DNA of 64,000 nt from Nocardia bhagyanarayanae (GTDB taxonomy: Bacteria > Actinomycetota > Actinomycetes > Mycobacteriales > Mycobacteriaceae): positions 1,364,001-1,428,000 of the forward strand of contig NZ_VFPG01000001.1 in assembly GCF_006716565.1 (NCBI RefSeq), written 5' to 3'. Every line of letters begins with the position of its first letter. Position 1 is the first letter of the stretch. Both the position numbers and the translations under genes were made by a program. The notes beneath the pieces are model-generated. The model was not told the origin of the DNA, searched no databases, and worked only from the letters and a program-made list of their open reading frames with translations. This document shows positions 9,242 to 21,520 of the stretch, one piece after another.

Positions 9242-9279
9242 ACGAAGGCCACCATCCGGAGCGGAATGGTGGCCTTCGT
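9242..9279. terminator. Bidirectional hairpin terminator, 14-bp stem
   Basis: ACGAAGGCCACCAT (9242-9255) pairs perfectly with ATGGTGGCCTTCGT (9266-9279) across 10 bases. It separates the convergent secreted-protein gene and cutinase-like gene. Confidence 0.85.
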
Positions 9280-9296
9280 AGTGGCTTACGGACCGA

Positions 9297-10196
9297 TCAA
9301 GCCATGCCCGCGATCCAGTTGTGCATCCAGGAGATCGCGGTCTGCCCGCCACCGACCGAGTAGCTGCCGTACACGGTGTGCGCCTGAGAACGGTAGAAGC
9401 GCTCCAAGTCCTTGGCGCGCTGCTGGTTCGCCGACTCGGTGAGCTGCGACTGCAACAGGGGCACGCCGCCGAACGCCATCAGGTCGTTGATGATCGCGCC
9501 CGCCTCCAGCTGGTACCGCCAGATGTTGGCGGGGTTGGCATCCGAGCTCTGGGCGAGGAAGCCCGCGAACCGGGTGACGAAGTCGTCGGTCGCGGTCGCG
9601 CAGTACAGGTCGTCGACGGCGCAGATGGTGCGGGTGCGATCGCTCAGCCAGCCGAAGCCGCCGACCCGGGGGCCACCGGCGCCCGCGCCCTGCGCGACCG
9701 GGCCGACCTGGATGTCGGTCGGCGAGCGGCGCGGGTCGGAGATCAGGCCGACGCCCGCGACACGATTGGGCAGGACCACGCCGAGGCCGGTACCGATCTC
9801 GGCCGCGAGATCACCGGCGGCGTCCGCGCCCTGGCTGTACCCGACGAGCGCGAACTCCGTCGCACCGCAACGCTTGGCCATGTCGCCGATCAACCCGCGC
9901 GCGGCGCTGACCGCTTCCTTCTTCGAGTTGCCGTAAACCTCACCCTCCCAAGGGAAGGCGGTCGCGGCGTAGGTCACGTAGTCGACGTCGACCGAGCGCG
10001 GCAGATTACGGGTGACGCCGGCGAGCATGCCGGGCTGCGGCGTCTTGTCGTGACCGGTCTCCCACGTGCCGGGGATGGCCACCACATAGAGGGTGGGGCA
10101 GTTGTCCGCCGCGGCGGTCCCACTGCTGCCCATCACCAAGCCGGACGCAATCACCGCGGACGCGCCGAGGGCCGCGACAAGCTTCTTCAACTGCAT
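9297..10196 (-). CDS. Secreted cutinase family protein
   Basis: A 299-residue exported alpha/beta hydrolase. A signal peptide (MQLKKLVAALGASAVIASGL) ends near TAAADNC. The mature part opens with CPTLYVVAIPGTWET, has the nucleophile elbow GYSQGA (Ser about residue 128) and the ICAVDDLYC segment, matching the Asp plus disulphide region of cutinases. A likely catalytic His lies near the C-terminus (AHTVYGSY). Actinobacterial members are esterases or lipases of the envelope; the substrate here is unknown. I choose ATG 10196 because GGAG lies six bases before it; the GTG at 10211 would put that site inside the gene. It ends in the shared hairpin at 9242-9279. Confidence 0.85.
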   Translation of the reverse strand: MQLKKLVAALGASAVIASGLVMGSSGTAAADNCPTLYVVAIPGTWETGHDKTPQPGMLAGVTRNLPRSVDVDYVTYAATAFPWEGEVYGNSKKEAVSAARGLIGDMAKRCGATEFALVGYSQGADAAGDLAAEIGTGLGVVLPNRVAGVGLISDPRRSPTDIQVGPVAQGAGAGGPRVGGFGWLSDRTRTICAVDDLYCATATDDFVTRFAGFLAQSSDANPANIWRYQLEAGAIINDLMAFGGVPLLQSQLTESANQQRAKDLERFYRSQAHTVYGSYSVGGGQTAISWMHNWIAGMA

Positions 10197-10512
10197 ACTG
10201 CTCCAGTTCACACCCTGGCCCCGGTTGTGTGGGGCGTCCCCGTCGAGTTGCCGCTCACATGCTGGACTTCACGAATGTCGTTCCAGTGCACGGCGGGTTA
10301 ACTCGAGCTACCGGCCGTTTACGACGTGCACGACGACCCCCGGATCCCGCAGGCCCCGCCGCACGCCGAAGATCACAATAGGGCCCGCGCGCCCCATATG
10401 CCATTCGGGCCACGCCGATGTCCGATTTCAGCGAGCAAACGCGCGAAGGCGCCCGTGGACGAGTTGTCCACGGGCGCCTCGCGTTCGCGCTATTCGGTTC
10501 GAACCGGGTCGA

Positions 10513-11974
<1,462 letters not shown>

Positions 11975-11982
<8 letters not shown>

Positions 11983-14900
11983 GTGCGGCCTCCATGATCG
12001 CCTCGTCCACGTCCTTGCCGCTCTTCTCAGCTTCGGAGATGGCGAGCAAAACCTTCTTGTATTCGCGCGGCATGACCTTGACGAAGTGGTTCACCTGCTG
12101 CGACCAATCGCTCAGGATGCGATCGGCGACAGCCGAACCCGTCTGGTCACGGTGCTCGGTGACGATCTCGTGCAGCCAGGTGAAGTCGTCACCGGCGAGC
12201 TGCTCGATCGCGTCGCTCTGTTCGGGGTTGACCCGCGCGGCGAACGTGCCGTCGGGGTCGTAGACGAACGCCACACCGCCGGACATACCGGCGCCGAAGT
12301 TGCGCCCGGTCTCGCCGAGGATGACCACCCGGCCGCCGGTCATGTACTCGCAGCCGTGGTCGCCCACGCCCTCGACCACCGCGGTGGCGCCCGAGTTGCG
12401 CACGGCGAACCGCTCGCCGACCACGCCGCTGATGAACGCCTTGCCGCTGGTCGCGCCGAACAGGATCACGTTGCCCGCGATGATGTTCTGGTCCGCGACG
12501 AAATCGGCGGGCGCGTTCTGCGACGGGCGCACGACGATGTGACCACCCGAAAGACCCTTGCCGACATAGTCGTTCGCGTCACCCTGCACGCGCAGCGTGA
12601 TGCCCGCCGGAACGAAGGCGCCGAAGCTGTTGCCCGCGGAACCGGTGAACGTGATGTCGATGGTGTCGTCGGGCAGGCCGGTGCCGCCGTACAGCTTGGT
12701 CACCTCGTGGCCGAGCATGGTGCCGACCGTGCGGTTCACGTTCGTGATCTTGGTCTCGAACTTCACCGGCTTGCCGCGCTCCAGCGCGTCCCGGCTCTGC
12801 GTGATCAGCTGCTGGTCCAGCGCCTTGTCCAGGCCGTGGTCCTGCGACTTGGTGCAGCGGCGGTCCTGGTACATGAACGCCGTCTCGACGTCGTCCAGGA
12901 TCGGCGAAAGGTCCAGCTTGCTGGCCTTCCAGTGCTGCTTGGCCTTGGAGGTGTCGAGCAGGTCGACCCGGCCGATGGCCTCGTCCAGCGTGCGGAAGCC
13001 CAGCGACGCCAGCAGCTCGCGGACCTCTTCGGCGATGAACAGGAAGAAGTTCTCGACGAATTCCGGCTTGCCGGTGAAGCGTTCGCGCAGCACGGGGTTC
13101 TGCGTCGCGACGCCGACGGGGCAGGTGTCGAGGTGGCAGACGCGCATCATGATGCAGCCCGAGACCACCAGCGGCGCGGTCGCGAAGCCGTACTCCTCCG
13201 CGCCGAGCAGCGCGGCGATCACGACGTCGCGGCCGGTCTTCATCTGACCGTCGACCTGCACCACGATGCGGTCGCGCAGACCGTTGAGCAGCAGCGTCTG
13301 CTGGGTCTCGGCGAGGCCGAGCTCCCAGGGACCGCCCGCGTGCTTGAGCGAGGTCAGCGGGGACGCGCCGGTGCCGCCGTCGTGGCCGGAGATCAGCACG
13401 ACGTCCGCGTGCGCCTTCGACACACCCGCGGCGACGGTGCCGACGCCGGGCTCCGCGACGAGTTTCACGTGAATCCGCGCCTGCGGGTTCGCGTTCTTCA
13501 GGTCGTGGATCAGCTGCGCCAGGTCCTCGATCGAGTAGATGTCGTGGTGCGGCGGCGGCGAGATCAGGCCGACGCCCGGCGTCGAGTGCCGCACCTCGGC
13601 GACCCACGGGTACACCTTGTGCGCGGGCAGCTGGCCGCCCTCGCCCGGCTTGGCGCCCTGGGCCATCTTGATCTGGATGTCGGTGCAGTTGGTCAGGTAG
13701 TGCGCGGTCACGCCGAAGCGACCCGAGGCAACCTGCTTGATCGCCGAACGACGCCAGTCGCCGTTCTCCTCGACCTCGAAGCGGGCCGGGTGCTCGCCGC
13801 CCTCACCGGAGTTCGAGCGGCCACCGAGCCGGTTCATCGCGATCGCGAGGGTCTCGTGCGCCTCGGCCGAGATGGAGCCGTAGCTCATCGCGCCGGTGGA
13901 GAACCGCTTCACGATCTCCGAGGCGGGCTCGACCTCGTCGATCGAGATCGGCGCGCGCTCACCGGACTTGAACTTGAACAGGCCGCGCAGCGAGGCCAGC
14001 CGCTCGGACTGGTCGTCGACCAGCTTGGTGTACTCCTTGAAGATCGAGTACTGGCCCGAGCGGGTCGCGTGCTGCAGCTTGAAGACGGTGTCCGGGTTGA
14101 ACAGGTGGTACTCGCCCTCGCGGCGCCACTGGTACTCGCCGCCCACCTCGAGCTCGCGGTGCGCGCGCTCGTTGCGGTTCTCCAGGAACGCGACCCGGTG
14201 CCGGGCCGCGACCTCGTCGGCGATCTCGTCCAGGCCGATGCCGCCCAGGTGCGAGCGCAGGCCGGTGAAGTACTCGTCCACCAGGTCCTGCGACAGACCG
14301 ATCACCTGGAACAGCTGCGCGCCGTTGTACGAGGCGAGGGTGGAGATGCCCATCTTGGACATCACCTTCAGCACGCCCTTGCCCGCCGCCTTGTTGAAGT
14401 TGGCGACGGCCTTGCGGAAGTCGGTCTCCAGGCTGCCGGTGCCGAGGTCGAGCGCGCCGCGCTCCAGCATGTCCTCGATGGTCTCGAAGGCCATGTACGG
14501 GTTGATCGCGGCCGCGCCGAAGCCGACCAGCATGGCCATGTGGTGCACCTCGCGGGCGTCACCGGCCTCCACGATCAGGCCGACCTTGGTGCGGGTGCGC
14601 TCGCGCACCAGGTGGTGGTGCACCGAGGAGGTCAGCAGCAGCGACGGGATCGGCGCCAGCTTCTCGTTGGACTCGCGGTCGGAGAGCACGATGATCCGCG
14701 CCCCGCCGTCGATGGCCGCCGAGACCTGGGTGTTGATGGCCTCCAGCGCCTTGCGCAGGCCCTTGCCACCCTTCTTCACCGGGTACAGGCCGCGCACGAC
14801 CACCGAGCGCAGCTCGGGACGCGAGCCGTCGTCGTTGATGTGCACGAGCTTGGCCAGCTCGTCGTTGTCCAGGATCGGCTGCTCGATGGCGATCTGCTTG

Positions 14901-16621
14901 CACGACTCGGGGCCGGGGTGCATCAGATCGGCCTCGGGGCCGATGTTGCGCTTGAGGCTGGTGACGACCTCTTCGCGGATCGCGTCCAGCGGCGGGTTGG
15001 TGACCTGCGCGAACAGCTGCGAGAAGTAGTCGAACAGCAGGCGGGGGCGCGAGGACAGCACCGCGATCGGGGTGTCGGTGCCCATCGAGCCGAGCGCCTC
15101 GAGGCCGGTCTTGGCCATCGGCGAGATCAGCAGGTTCAGCTCTTCGGTGGTGTATCCGAAGATCTGCTGACGGATCAGCACGCGGTCGTGCGACATGTGC
15201 ACGTGCGGGCGGTCGGGCAGATCGGCGAGGCGGGTGACGCCCTCGTCCAGCCACTGCTGGTAGGGGTGCTCGGCGGCGAGCTCGGACTTGATCTCGTCGT
15301 CGGAGATGATCCGGCCCTTGGAGGTGTCGACCAGGAACATGCGGCCCGGCTGCAGGCGCGCCTTCTTGACGACCTTGGACTGGTCGATGTCGAGCACGCC
15401 GACCTCGGAGGCCATCACGACGAGGCCGTCCTCGGTGACCCAGATACGGCTCGGCCGCAGGCCGTTGCGGTCGAGCACGGCGCCGATCACGGTGCCGTCG
15501 GAGAAGCACACCGACGCCGGGCCGTCCCACGGCTCCATCAGCATCGAGTGGTACTCGTAGAACGCCCGCCGCTGCGGGTCCATGTTCTCGTTGCGTTCCC
15601 AGGCCTCGGGAATCATCATCAGCACGGCGTGGGGCAGGCTGCGGCCACCCAGGTGCAGCAGTTCCAGCACCTCGTCGAAGCGGGCCGTGTCGCTCGCCCC
15701 CGGGGTACAGACGGGGAAGATCTTCTCCAGGCGGTTCTTGCCCGCGGAGTCGATACCGAAGACGTCGCTGTTCAGCAGCGCCTCGCGGGCGCGCATCCAG
15801 TTCTCGTTACCGGTGACGGTGTTGATCTCACCGTTGTGCGCCACCCGGCGGAACGGGTGCGCGAGCGGCCACGAGGGGAAGGTGTTGGTGGAGAACCGGG
15901 AGTGCACGATGCCGAGGGCGGACTCCACCCGGTCGTCCTGCAGGTCCAGGTAGAAGGCGCGCAGCTGGGGCGTGGTGAACATGCCCTTGTAGACGAAGGT
16001 CTGGCCGGACAGGCTCGGGAAGTACACCGACTCCTTGCCGACGGCGCCCTCGCCAGCGCCCTGCGAGCCGAGCTCGTGCTCGACGCGCTTGCGGATGACG
16101 TAGGCGCGCCGCTCCAGGTCCATGCCGGACAGCTGCTCGGCGGCGCCCTTCGGCGAGGCGATGAAGATCTGGCGGAAGGTCGGCATGGCGTCGCGCGACA
16201 GCGCGCCGAGCGACGACTCGTCGATCGGCACCTCGCGCCAGCCGAGAACCTCGAGGCCCTCTTCCTTGACGATCTTTTCCACGCCGTAGGCGGCGCGCGC
16301 GGCTTCGCGGCGGGCCTGCGGGAGGAAGGCGATGCCGGACGCGTAGGCACCTTCGGCAGGCAGCTCGAAGTCCACGATCGCGCGGAAGAAACGGTCCGGG
16401 ATCTGGATCAGGACGCCCGCGCCGTCGCCGGAGTTCGGCTCGGCGCCTGCGGCACCACGGTGCTCCAGATTCAAGAGGGCCGTAATAGCCTTGTCGACGA
16501 TGTCGCGGCTGCGGCGGCCGTGCATGTCGACGACGAACGCGACACCGCAGGCGTCGTGTTCGTTCGCCGGGTCGTAGAGACCGATGGGTCCAGGTGACCT
16601 GTGGCCAGGAAGTTGCGTCAT
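11975..16621 (-). CDS. gltB: Glutamate synthase large subunit
   Basis: A 1548-residue alpha subunit of NADPH-GOGAT. The N-terminal glutamine amidotransferase domain carries the Ntn nucleophile in [13 protein letters not shown] (short propeptide before Cys). The central and FMN-binding synthase domains follow, with the [3Fe-4S] motif [15 protein letters not shown], and the C-terminal GXGXG beta-helix domain closes the protein. I start at ATG 16621 ([12 protein letters not shown]), preceded by GAAGG and AGAGG; the open frame continues to 16759 but that part is unlike GltB. Upstream lies a GlnR-like box (16790-16816). A 1554-residue opposite-strand ORF here is a high-GC shadow. Confidence 0.97.
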
Positions 16622-16789
16622 GCCTCTGCCTTCAAGAAAGTGGCCTTCGAAGAAAAACGGCCTTTCGTCGAACGCCTCCGTCAAGACTGCGCCCGTACGT
16701 TCCGGAATCCAGCCGCGCTGATGGTCTTCCGGCGTGCAGTCACGTCTCCAGTTGTCCACCCGCGATGGATACGTAGTGGGTGCTAGTCG

Positions 16790-16816
16790 GTAACGGAACG
16801 CTTACGTGTTCCTTAC
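16790..16816 (-). promoter_or_regulatory. GlnR-like operator upstream of gltBD
   Basis: On the plus strand GTAAC, CTTAC and CTTAC occur at 16790, 16801 and 16812, exactly 11 bp apart. This gives AC-n9-AC-n9-AC, the spacing reported for mycobacterial GlnR sites. GlnR is the OmpR-type nitrogen regulator of actinobacteria and controls ammonium assimilation genes. The site is about 170 bp before the gltB start; a possible -10 (TACGTA, minus strand) lies near 16770. Regulation is inferred from the motif only. Confidence 0.6.
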
Positions 16817-16829
16817 CTCCGCGCGGGTG

Positions 16830-17859
16830 TTCGCCCGCTACTCTGGGCACCTACTTGGTGAGCCCGAGCGGGCGATGGTGCCGAACTTTTCGTGTTCGGC
16901 GTAAGAGCAAACGATAAGTCAGGTCCGGGGCCCAACCAACTTAGGTAGCACTAATAACCTGGTCTAGCTGGGCTTCTTCATTTCGGTCCTCCACGTGTGC
17001 GCGTCGTCCAGTGTAAAGCAGCGGATGGACCTGGATCGATCCCCCGGCACTCGGTGCCGGGCGGCGGCGATGGGCCACCGAGAGAGCGTCCGACGCGGCT
17101 CTTCAGCCCCGGGAACAGGCGCTCACCTGCATCGAAGATGATTTCCCCGGGTCGCGGGACGGCAAACCCCTTGTGCCGCGGCTAACTCGTCAGCGACCTG
17201 GATGAGATATTTCCGACAGGGTTGTGACAAGCCTCGGACGCTATCCGACCGTCCGGGTTCTTTTGCCCCTTGTGGCTTTCAGCACATTTTCAGCAAACAA
17301 GATCAGTGGTTTTCGACACAGCGCACCCGCGCACCTCGACACGGCGCACCAGCGCACCTCGACACAGCGCTGATGCGGCGCGAATCACGCCAGTCGGCAC
17401 AGCGGATCGGCGTTCTCGAAGCGCGCGAAAAACGCCGTGCGCCAACCGTTCCATGCAATCCGGCGCGGCGAGTTCGGCCCGGTGCTCGGCCAGCCGATCG
17501 ACGATCGCCGCGTTCAGCCGATCGATGGCCGGGCGCACGCCGGTCGGGTCCGGCGGCGTGACCGGGGCGACGGAGGGATCGAACCGCCAGCGCGCGACCA
17601 GGCCGTACTGCACCGTCTTGCCGGCCTCGATCCGACCGAAAACACCCGGATCAAGGCGAAGCCATCGCCCTCGTGCCGGCTACACGGGACAGCTCGGCAC
17701 CGAAAACGGCACGCCGGAAGCCGCTTCGCTGTGAGCCTCGACACATCGGCCCGGCCGTACTCGGTGTGTCGGGCTCTTGCCTGTCACGCTGGGACAACGA
17801 ATCTGTGACAGTTTCGCCAAGCTGCCAAATGACTGGGACGTAGAGGATGTGAGATCCCC
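16830..17859. other. Non-coding region rich in hairpins; possible gene remnant
   Basis: No convincing complete gene in about 1 kb. It holds several nested hairpins: CGCCCGCT (16832) with AGCGGGCG (16867), enclosing GGGC/GCCC; GCCGAAC (16880) with GTTCGGC (16894); GCCCA..AGGT with ACCT..TGGGC (about 16930-16975); and CCCGGCAC with GTGCCGGG (17043-17061). A 23-bp unit is repeated 2.5 times at 17314-17371. On the minus strand, a codon-like reading frame from about 17675 to 17400 (RIEAGKTVQYGLVARWRFDP, then IDRLNAAIVDRLAEHRAE) has no good start and loses coding character before its stop, so it may be a decayed gene. Confidence 0.45.
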
Positions 17860-19647
17860 ATGACCGTCACCGGCTTGTTCACCTGGCTCGGCGGAGGTCA
17901 GACCGGTGAACTCACCGAACGCCACGAACGCGCGAGCTACGCCGTCACCGGCGCGGCCGTCGCCCTGTTCGCCCTGGTAGCGGGGATCGTGACGACGTTG
18001 GCGCTGGCGGCGACCGACGGCTGGCCGCTGCTCGCCATCGTGCCGCTCGCGCTGATCGTCGCGCTCATCGCGGGCACCGTCGGCCGCGCGCTCGCCACCG
18101 CGCGCCCGGGACGGATGCCCGACCGGCTCGGGCTGACCGGACGCGTCACGGTGGCCGTCGTCGTCGGCGTGCTGCTCGCCGAACTCGCGGGCACGGCGCT
18201 GTTCGACGGCTCGGTGGACCGGGTGCTCGACGAAAAGTCGCACGCGGCCGTGGAATCCGCCCCCGCGGTGGCCGCCGCGCGCGCCGAACTGGACCGTGCG
18301 CGCGCCGACCGGACCGCGCTGGACCAGACCATCGCCGCCGCGCAGGCCGATATCGACCGCATGCTGGTGATCGCGCGGTGCGAGTTCAACCCGACGCCGG
18401 AGTGCCCGCAGACCCGGATCACCGGCGTCCCCGGCCGCGGCCCCGAATCGCAGACCGCCAACGAGATGCTCCAGGACGCCCGCGACCGGCACACCGGGGC
18501 CCGTGACCGCGCCGCGCAGCTGGATCAGCGCGTGGCCGAGGCCGAAACGGCAACGGCCACAGCCCGATCCGCCGCCTTCGCGGACGGCGATCGCGGCCTC
18601 GGCGCGCGCTGGGTCGCGATGAACGACCACACCGCGGCGTCGGGCGGCGCGCTGTTGCTGCGCTTCGCGACGCTGCTCGCCTTCGTGCTGCTCGCCCTGC
18701 TTCCACTGCTGCTGCGCTGGTGGCGCGGCGAGACATCGTTCGACCGGCACGCCGCCGCGCGGGCCGTGGTGGATCGCGCCGAGCGCGAGGCCGAGGCGGC
18801 CATCGCGATCAAGCGCGCCGAGGTGCGCGCGGAGGCCGAGAATCTGCGCGCCGAGCAGCAGCTCACCGCCGCTCGCCTCGCCGCGGAGGCCGACACCGCC
18901 ATCGACAGGGAGCGCCAGCGCACCCGCGTCATCGCGGCCATCGGCGGGCTGGAGATCGGCATCACCGAACCGCGCGGCTTGGACAAGCCGACGCCACACG
19001 CATTGCCAGCCGCACCGGCTGCCGACCGAAAGGACAGCTCCGTGTCTCAGGACGGGATCGTGACACCGAACCTGCCCGCGACCGTCGGCGCGGGCGCGTT
19101 GGCGCCCACCGCGAACGCGGGCGCACTGACCCCGGCTCCGGCCCCCGCGGAGCCCAAAGGCGGCGGTCTGGAGTTGCCGATCATCGGCACGGTGCCGTTC
19201 ACCGACACCGCGGCGCGCTGGATCCGCCCGCTGGTGCCCTCGTTCGTCGCCAACGCGATCGACACCGCGACCCACCCGCTGCGCACGGCGCGGCAGGCCT
19301 TCGAAGAGGTGGAGGAGATCACCTTCACGCTGCGCCGCACCAGGAAGGTGACGGTGGACTCGCAGGACTCGCACGGTGCGGCCCAGCAGGCGGTCGCCCC
19401 GCCGGTCGGCTATCAGCTGCCGCCCGGCTCGCCCGAGGCATGGCACGCGCATCGCGTCGCGTCGACCGTGGTGGACGCCCGGTACCCGTCGCCGCACGAC
19501 CCGAGGTACTACTCCGCGCTGCCGCACGGATACGGGCCGCAGGGATACGGTCTGCCGCCCGTCGAGCACCGTGACGAGCTGGGCGCCCGTGAGCAGCGGG
19601 AGCTGCCGGGCCAATCCGGACAGCGCGAACTGCCGCCCGGTCGCTGA
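17860..19647 (+). CDS. DUF4407 domain membrane protein
   Basis: A 595-residue protein. Two to three membrane helices lie in the first 125 residues, followed by an Ala/Arg/Asp-rich coiled coil (about 130-250, with CEFNPTPECPQTRITG inside), a further membrane helix near 265-290 (LLLRFATLLAFVLLALLPLL), a long Glu/Arg/Ala coiled coil (about 300-355) and a Pro/Ala-rich then Gly/Tyr/Pro-rich tail. The membrane-coiled coil-membrane layout with the paired Cys matches DUF4407. Function is unknown; family members have been found near exported or conjugation-related genes, which are absent here. Confidence 0.8.
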   Translation: MTVTGLFTWLGGGQTGELTERHERASYAVTGAAVALFALVAGIVTTLALAATDGWPLLAIVPLALIVALIAGTVGRALATARPGRMPDRLGLTGRVTVAVVVGVLLAELAGTALFDGSVDRVLDEKSHAAVESAPAVAAARAELDRARADRTALDQTIAAAQADIDRMLVIARCEFNPTPECPQTRITGVPGRGPESQTANEMLQDARDRHTGARDRAAQLDQRVAEAETATATARSAAFADGDRGLGARWVAMNDHTAASGGALLLRFATLLAFVLLALLPLLLRWWRGETSFDRHAAARAVVDRAEREAEAAIAIKRAEVRAEAENLRAEQQLTAARLAAEADTAIDRERQRTRVIAAIGGLEIGITEPRGLDKPTPHALPAAPAADRKDSSVSQDGIVTPNLPATVGAGALAPTANAGALTPAPAPAEPKGGGLELPIIGTVPFTDTAARWIRPLVPSFVANAIDTATHPLRTARQAFEEVEEITFTLRRTRKVTVDSQDSHGAAQQAVAPPVGYQLPPGSPEAWHAHRVASTVVDARYPSPHDPRYYSALPHGYGPQGYGLPPVEHRDELGAREQRELPGQSGQRELPPGR

Positions 19648-19783
19648 CCGAATACGCGGTGATCGCCTGCGCGGCGGCGCCCCGTTCGTGCGGCGGCCCC
19701 GTCGTCGCGAGCCGCCGTTGGGCGACATCCAGCCGTGGTGACGTCCGCGAGTGGGTTCGCGCGCGGCGATCTACTCTGCACGC

Positions 19784-21337
19784 ATGTCGGTGCGTGATGT
19801 GACGGCCAAGACGCCCGCGCCATGGGGCTCGCGACTGCTCGGGTCGCCCCAGGAGTCCTCTGGTGTGCGACGCATCCGTATCCAACTGCTGCTCACGGTG
19901 CCGCTGCTGCTCGCCAACTTCACCGGCATGGTCGTCTCGCTCGCGCTCGGCGGGTTCGTGCTGCCGGGCCCCTCCGTATTCACCCGCGACCTGCTGCTGC
20001 TCGACGTGCTCGCCGCGCCCGTGTACGCCGGGCTGGCGACGGTGTTCGGCGTCTGGTGGGGCACCACGCGCGGACTCGGCGCGCTGCGCTGGGCGATCGA
20101 TCCCGACCACGTCCCCACCGAGGCGGAGCAGTCCACCGCGGCGGCGGTGCCGCGCAAGCTGGTGGTACAGCAGGCCGCGCTGTGGTTCGGCGGGCTCGTC
20201 GTGCTGACGACGCTGTACGGCCTGGCCGATCCGGAGCTGATCGCGAAGATCGCGTTCGCCGTCGGTTTCAGCGCGATCGTGGTGTGCGCCAACAGCTATC
20301 TGATCATCGAGTTCGCGCTTCGGCCGGTGACCACCCGGGTGCTGGAGGCCGCGCCCGCCCATCGCCGCCGCGGCATCGGCGTCTTCGGCCGTTCGCTGCT
20401 GGCCTGGATCCTCGGTTCCGGTGTGCCGGTGGGCGGCCTGATGGTGATCGCGGTGCTCGCGCTGGCCCGCTCCGATGTGAGCGTCGAGCGGCTCGCCGTC
20501 TGCGTGCTCGCCCTCGGCGGGGCCACGCTGGTATTCGGCCTGCTGCTGATGACCCAGACGCTGGCCGCCACGGTGGCGCCGATCGAGGGTGTGCGGCGGG
20601 CGATGCGTCAGGTGGAGAAGGGCGATCTGGACGTCTGGCTGGCGGTCTACGACGGCACCGAATTGGGCGAGCTGCAAAGCGGTTTCAACCACATGGTGCA
20701 AGGGCTGCGGGAGCGCGAACAGATCCGCGACCTGTTCGGCAGGCACGTCGGCCAGGACGTCGCGGACGCCGCGCTGGCGGCCGAGCCCGCACTCGGCGGG
20801 GTGGAGACCGACGCGGCGGCGCTGTTCATCGACATCATCGGCTCGACGACGATGACCGCGACCCGCCCGCCCACCGAGACCGTCGCGCTGCTGAACCGCT
20901 TCTTCGGCATCGTGGTGGACGAGGTCGAGCGCTGCGGCGGGCTGCTCAACAAGTTCGAGGGCGACGCGGCGCTCGCGGTCTTCGGAACGCCGAGCCCGCT
21001 GCCCGACGCGGCAGGCGCCGCACTGGCCTGCGCCCGCGCCATCCGCGCCCGCCTCGGCGAGATCCCCGAGCTGACCGCCGGTCTCGGCGTTGCGGCGGGA
21101 CGCGTGGTCGCGGGCAACGTCGGCGCCCATCAGCGCTACGAGTTCACCGTCATCGGCGACGCGGTCAACGAGGCGGCGCGGCTCTGCGAACTCGCCAAAC
21201 AGGATTCGGGCCTGCTGCTCGCCTCCGCGTCGACCGTCGCGGCAGCGGATTCCGCCGAGGCCGAGCACTGGGCGCTCGGCGAGTCGGTCACCTTGCGTGG
21301 CCGCGTCGCGCCGACCACCCTCGCGCGCCCCCGCTGA
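19784..21337 (+). CDS. Membrane-bound class III adenylate/guanylate cyclase
   Basis: A 517-residue protein like the mycobacterial Rv1318c/Rv3645 group. About six membrane helices (residues 30-260) lead into a HAMP segment (PIEGVRRAMRQVEKGDLDV) and a short linker (RDLFGRHVGQDVADAAL). The cyclase domain follows, with metal-binding FIDIIGSTTMT and the second Asp in KFEGDAALAVFG; the transition-state region VIGDAVNEAARL is present. It should make cAMP from ATP in response to a membrane signal. The ATG lies six bases after TACTCT (19772-19777), a likely leaderless promoter. The monocistronic gene ends at a strong hairpin. Confidence 0.9.
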   Translation: MSVRDVTAKTPAPWGSRLLGSPQESSGVRRIRIQLLLTVPLLLANFTGMVVSLALGGFVLPGPSVFTRDLLLLDVLAAPVYAGLATVFGVWWGTTRGLGALRWAIDPDHVPTEAEQSTAAAVPRKLVVQQAALWFGGLVVLTTLYGLADPELIAKIAFAVGFSAIVVCANSYLIIEFALRPVTTRVLEAAPAHRRRGIGVFGRSLLAWILGSGVPVGGLMVIAVLALARSDVSVERLAVCVLALGGATLVFGLLLMTQTLAATVAPIEGVRRAMRQVEKGDLDVWLAVYDGTELGELQSGFNHMVQGLREREQIRDLFGRHVGQDVADAALAAEPALGGVETDAAALFIDIIGSTTMTATRPPTETVALLNRFFGIVVDEVERCGGLLNKFEGDAALAVFGTPSPLPDAAGAALACARAIRARLGEIPELTAGLGVAAGRVVAGNVGAHQRYEFTVIGDAVNEAARLCELAKQDSGLLLASASTVAAADSAEAEHWALGESVTLRGRVAPTTLARPR

Positions 21338-21363
21338 GCCCACTCGCCAGGCCGACCAAATGT

Positions 21364-21449
21364 CACCTCCAGTGGCCCGGGCGCCGTGGGGGGCACCTTC
21401 AGTCCCAGACCGACTTCACCCGGGCGCGGTTGGGGGTCACCTTTGGTGG
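21364..21449 (+). repeat. Three imperfect CACCTyyrGT repeats
   Basis: CACCTCCAGTGG (21364), CACCTTCAGTCC (21394) and CACCTTTGGTGG (21438) lie in the spacer between convergent genes; the second and third are each preceded by a CCCGGGCGCsGTkGGGG tract. The purpose is unknown. Confidence 0.5.
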
Positions 21450-21478
21450 CCTGGCCGCGCGGGTGCACGCGAGCGCGA

Positions 21479-21510
21479 AGGACTCGCACCCCGATCGGAG
21501 TGCGAGTCCT
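21479..21510. terminator. Bidirectional hairpin terminator, 11-bp stem
   Basis: AGGACTCGCAC (21479-21489) pairs with GTGCGAGTCCT (21500-21510) between the convergent cyclase and MFS genes. Confidence 0.85.
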
Positions 21511-21520
21511 CGCCGGTTCA

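Noticed and set aside
16932..16951. IdeR/DmdR-like iron box (TTAGGTAGCACTAATAACCT)
   Set aside because: Only the outer half matches TTAGGTTAGGCTAACCTAA; no iron gene is adjacent.
17680..19728. 682-residue minus-strand ORF
   Set aside because: Antisense to the DUF4407 gene; Gly/Arg/Gln-rich shadow.
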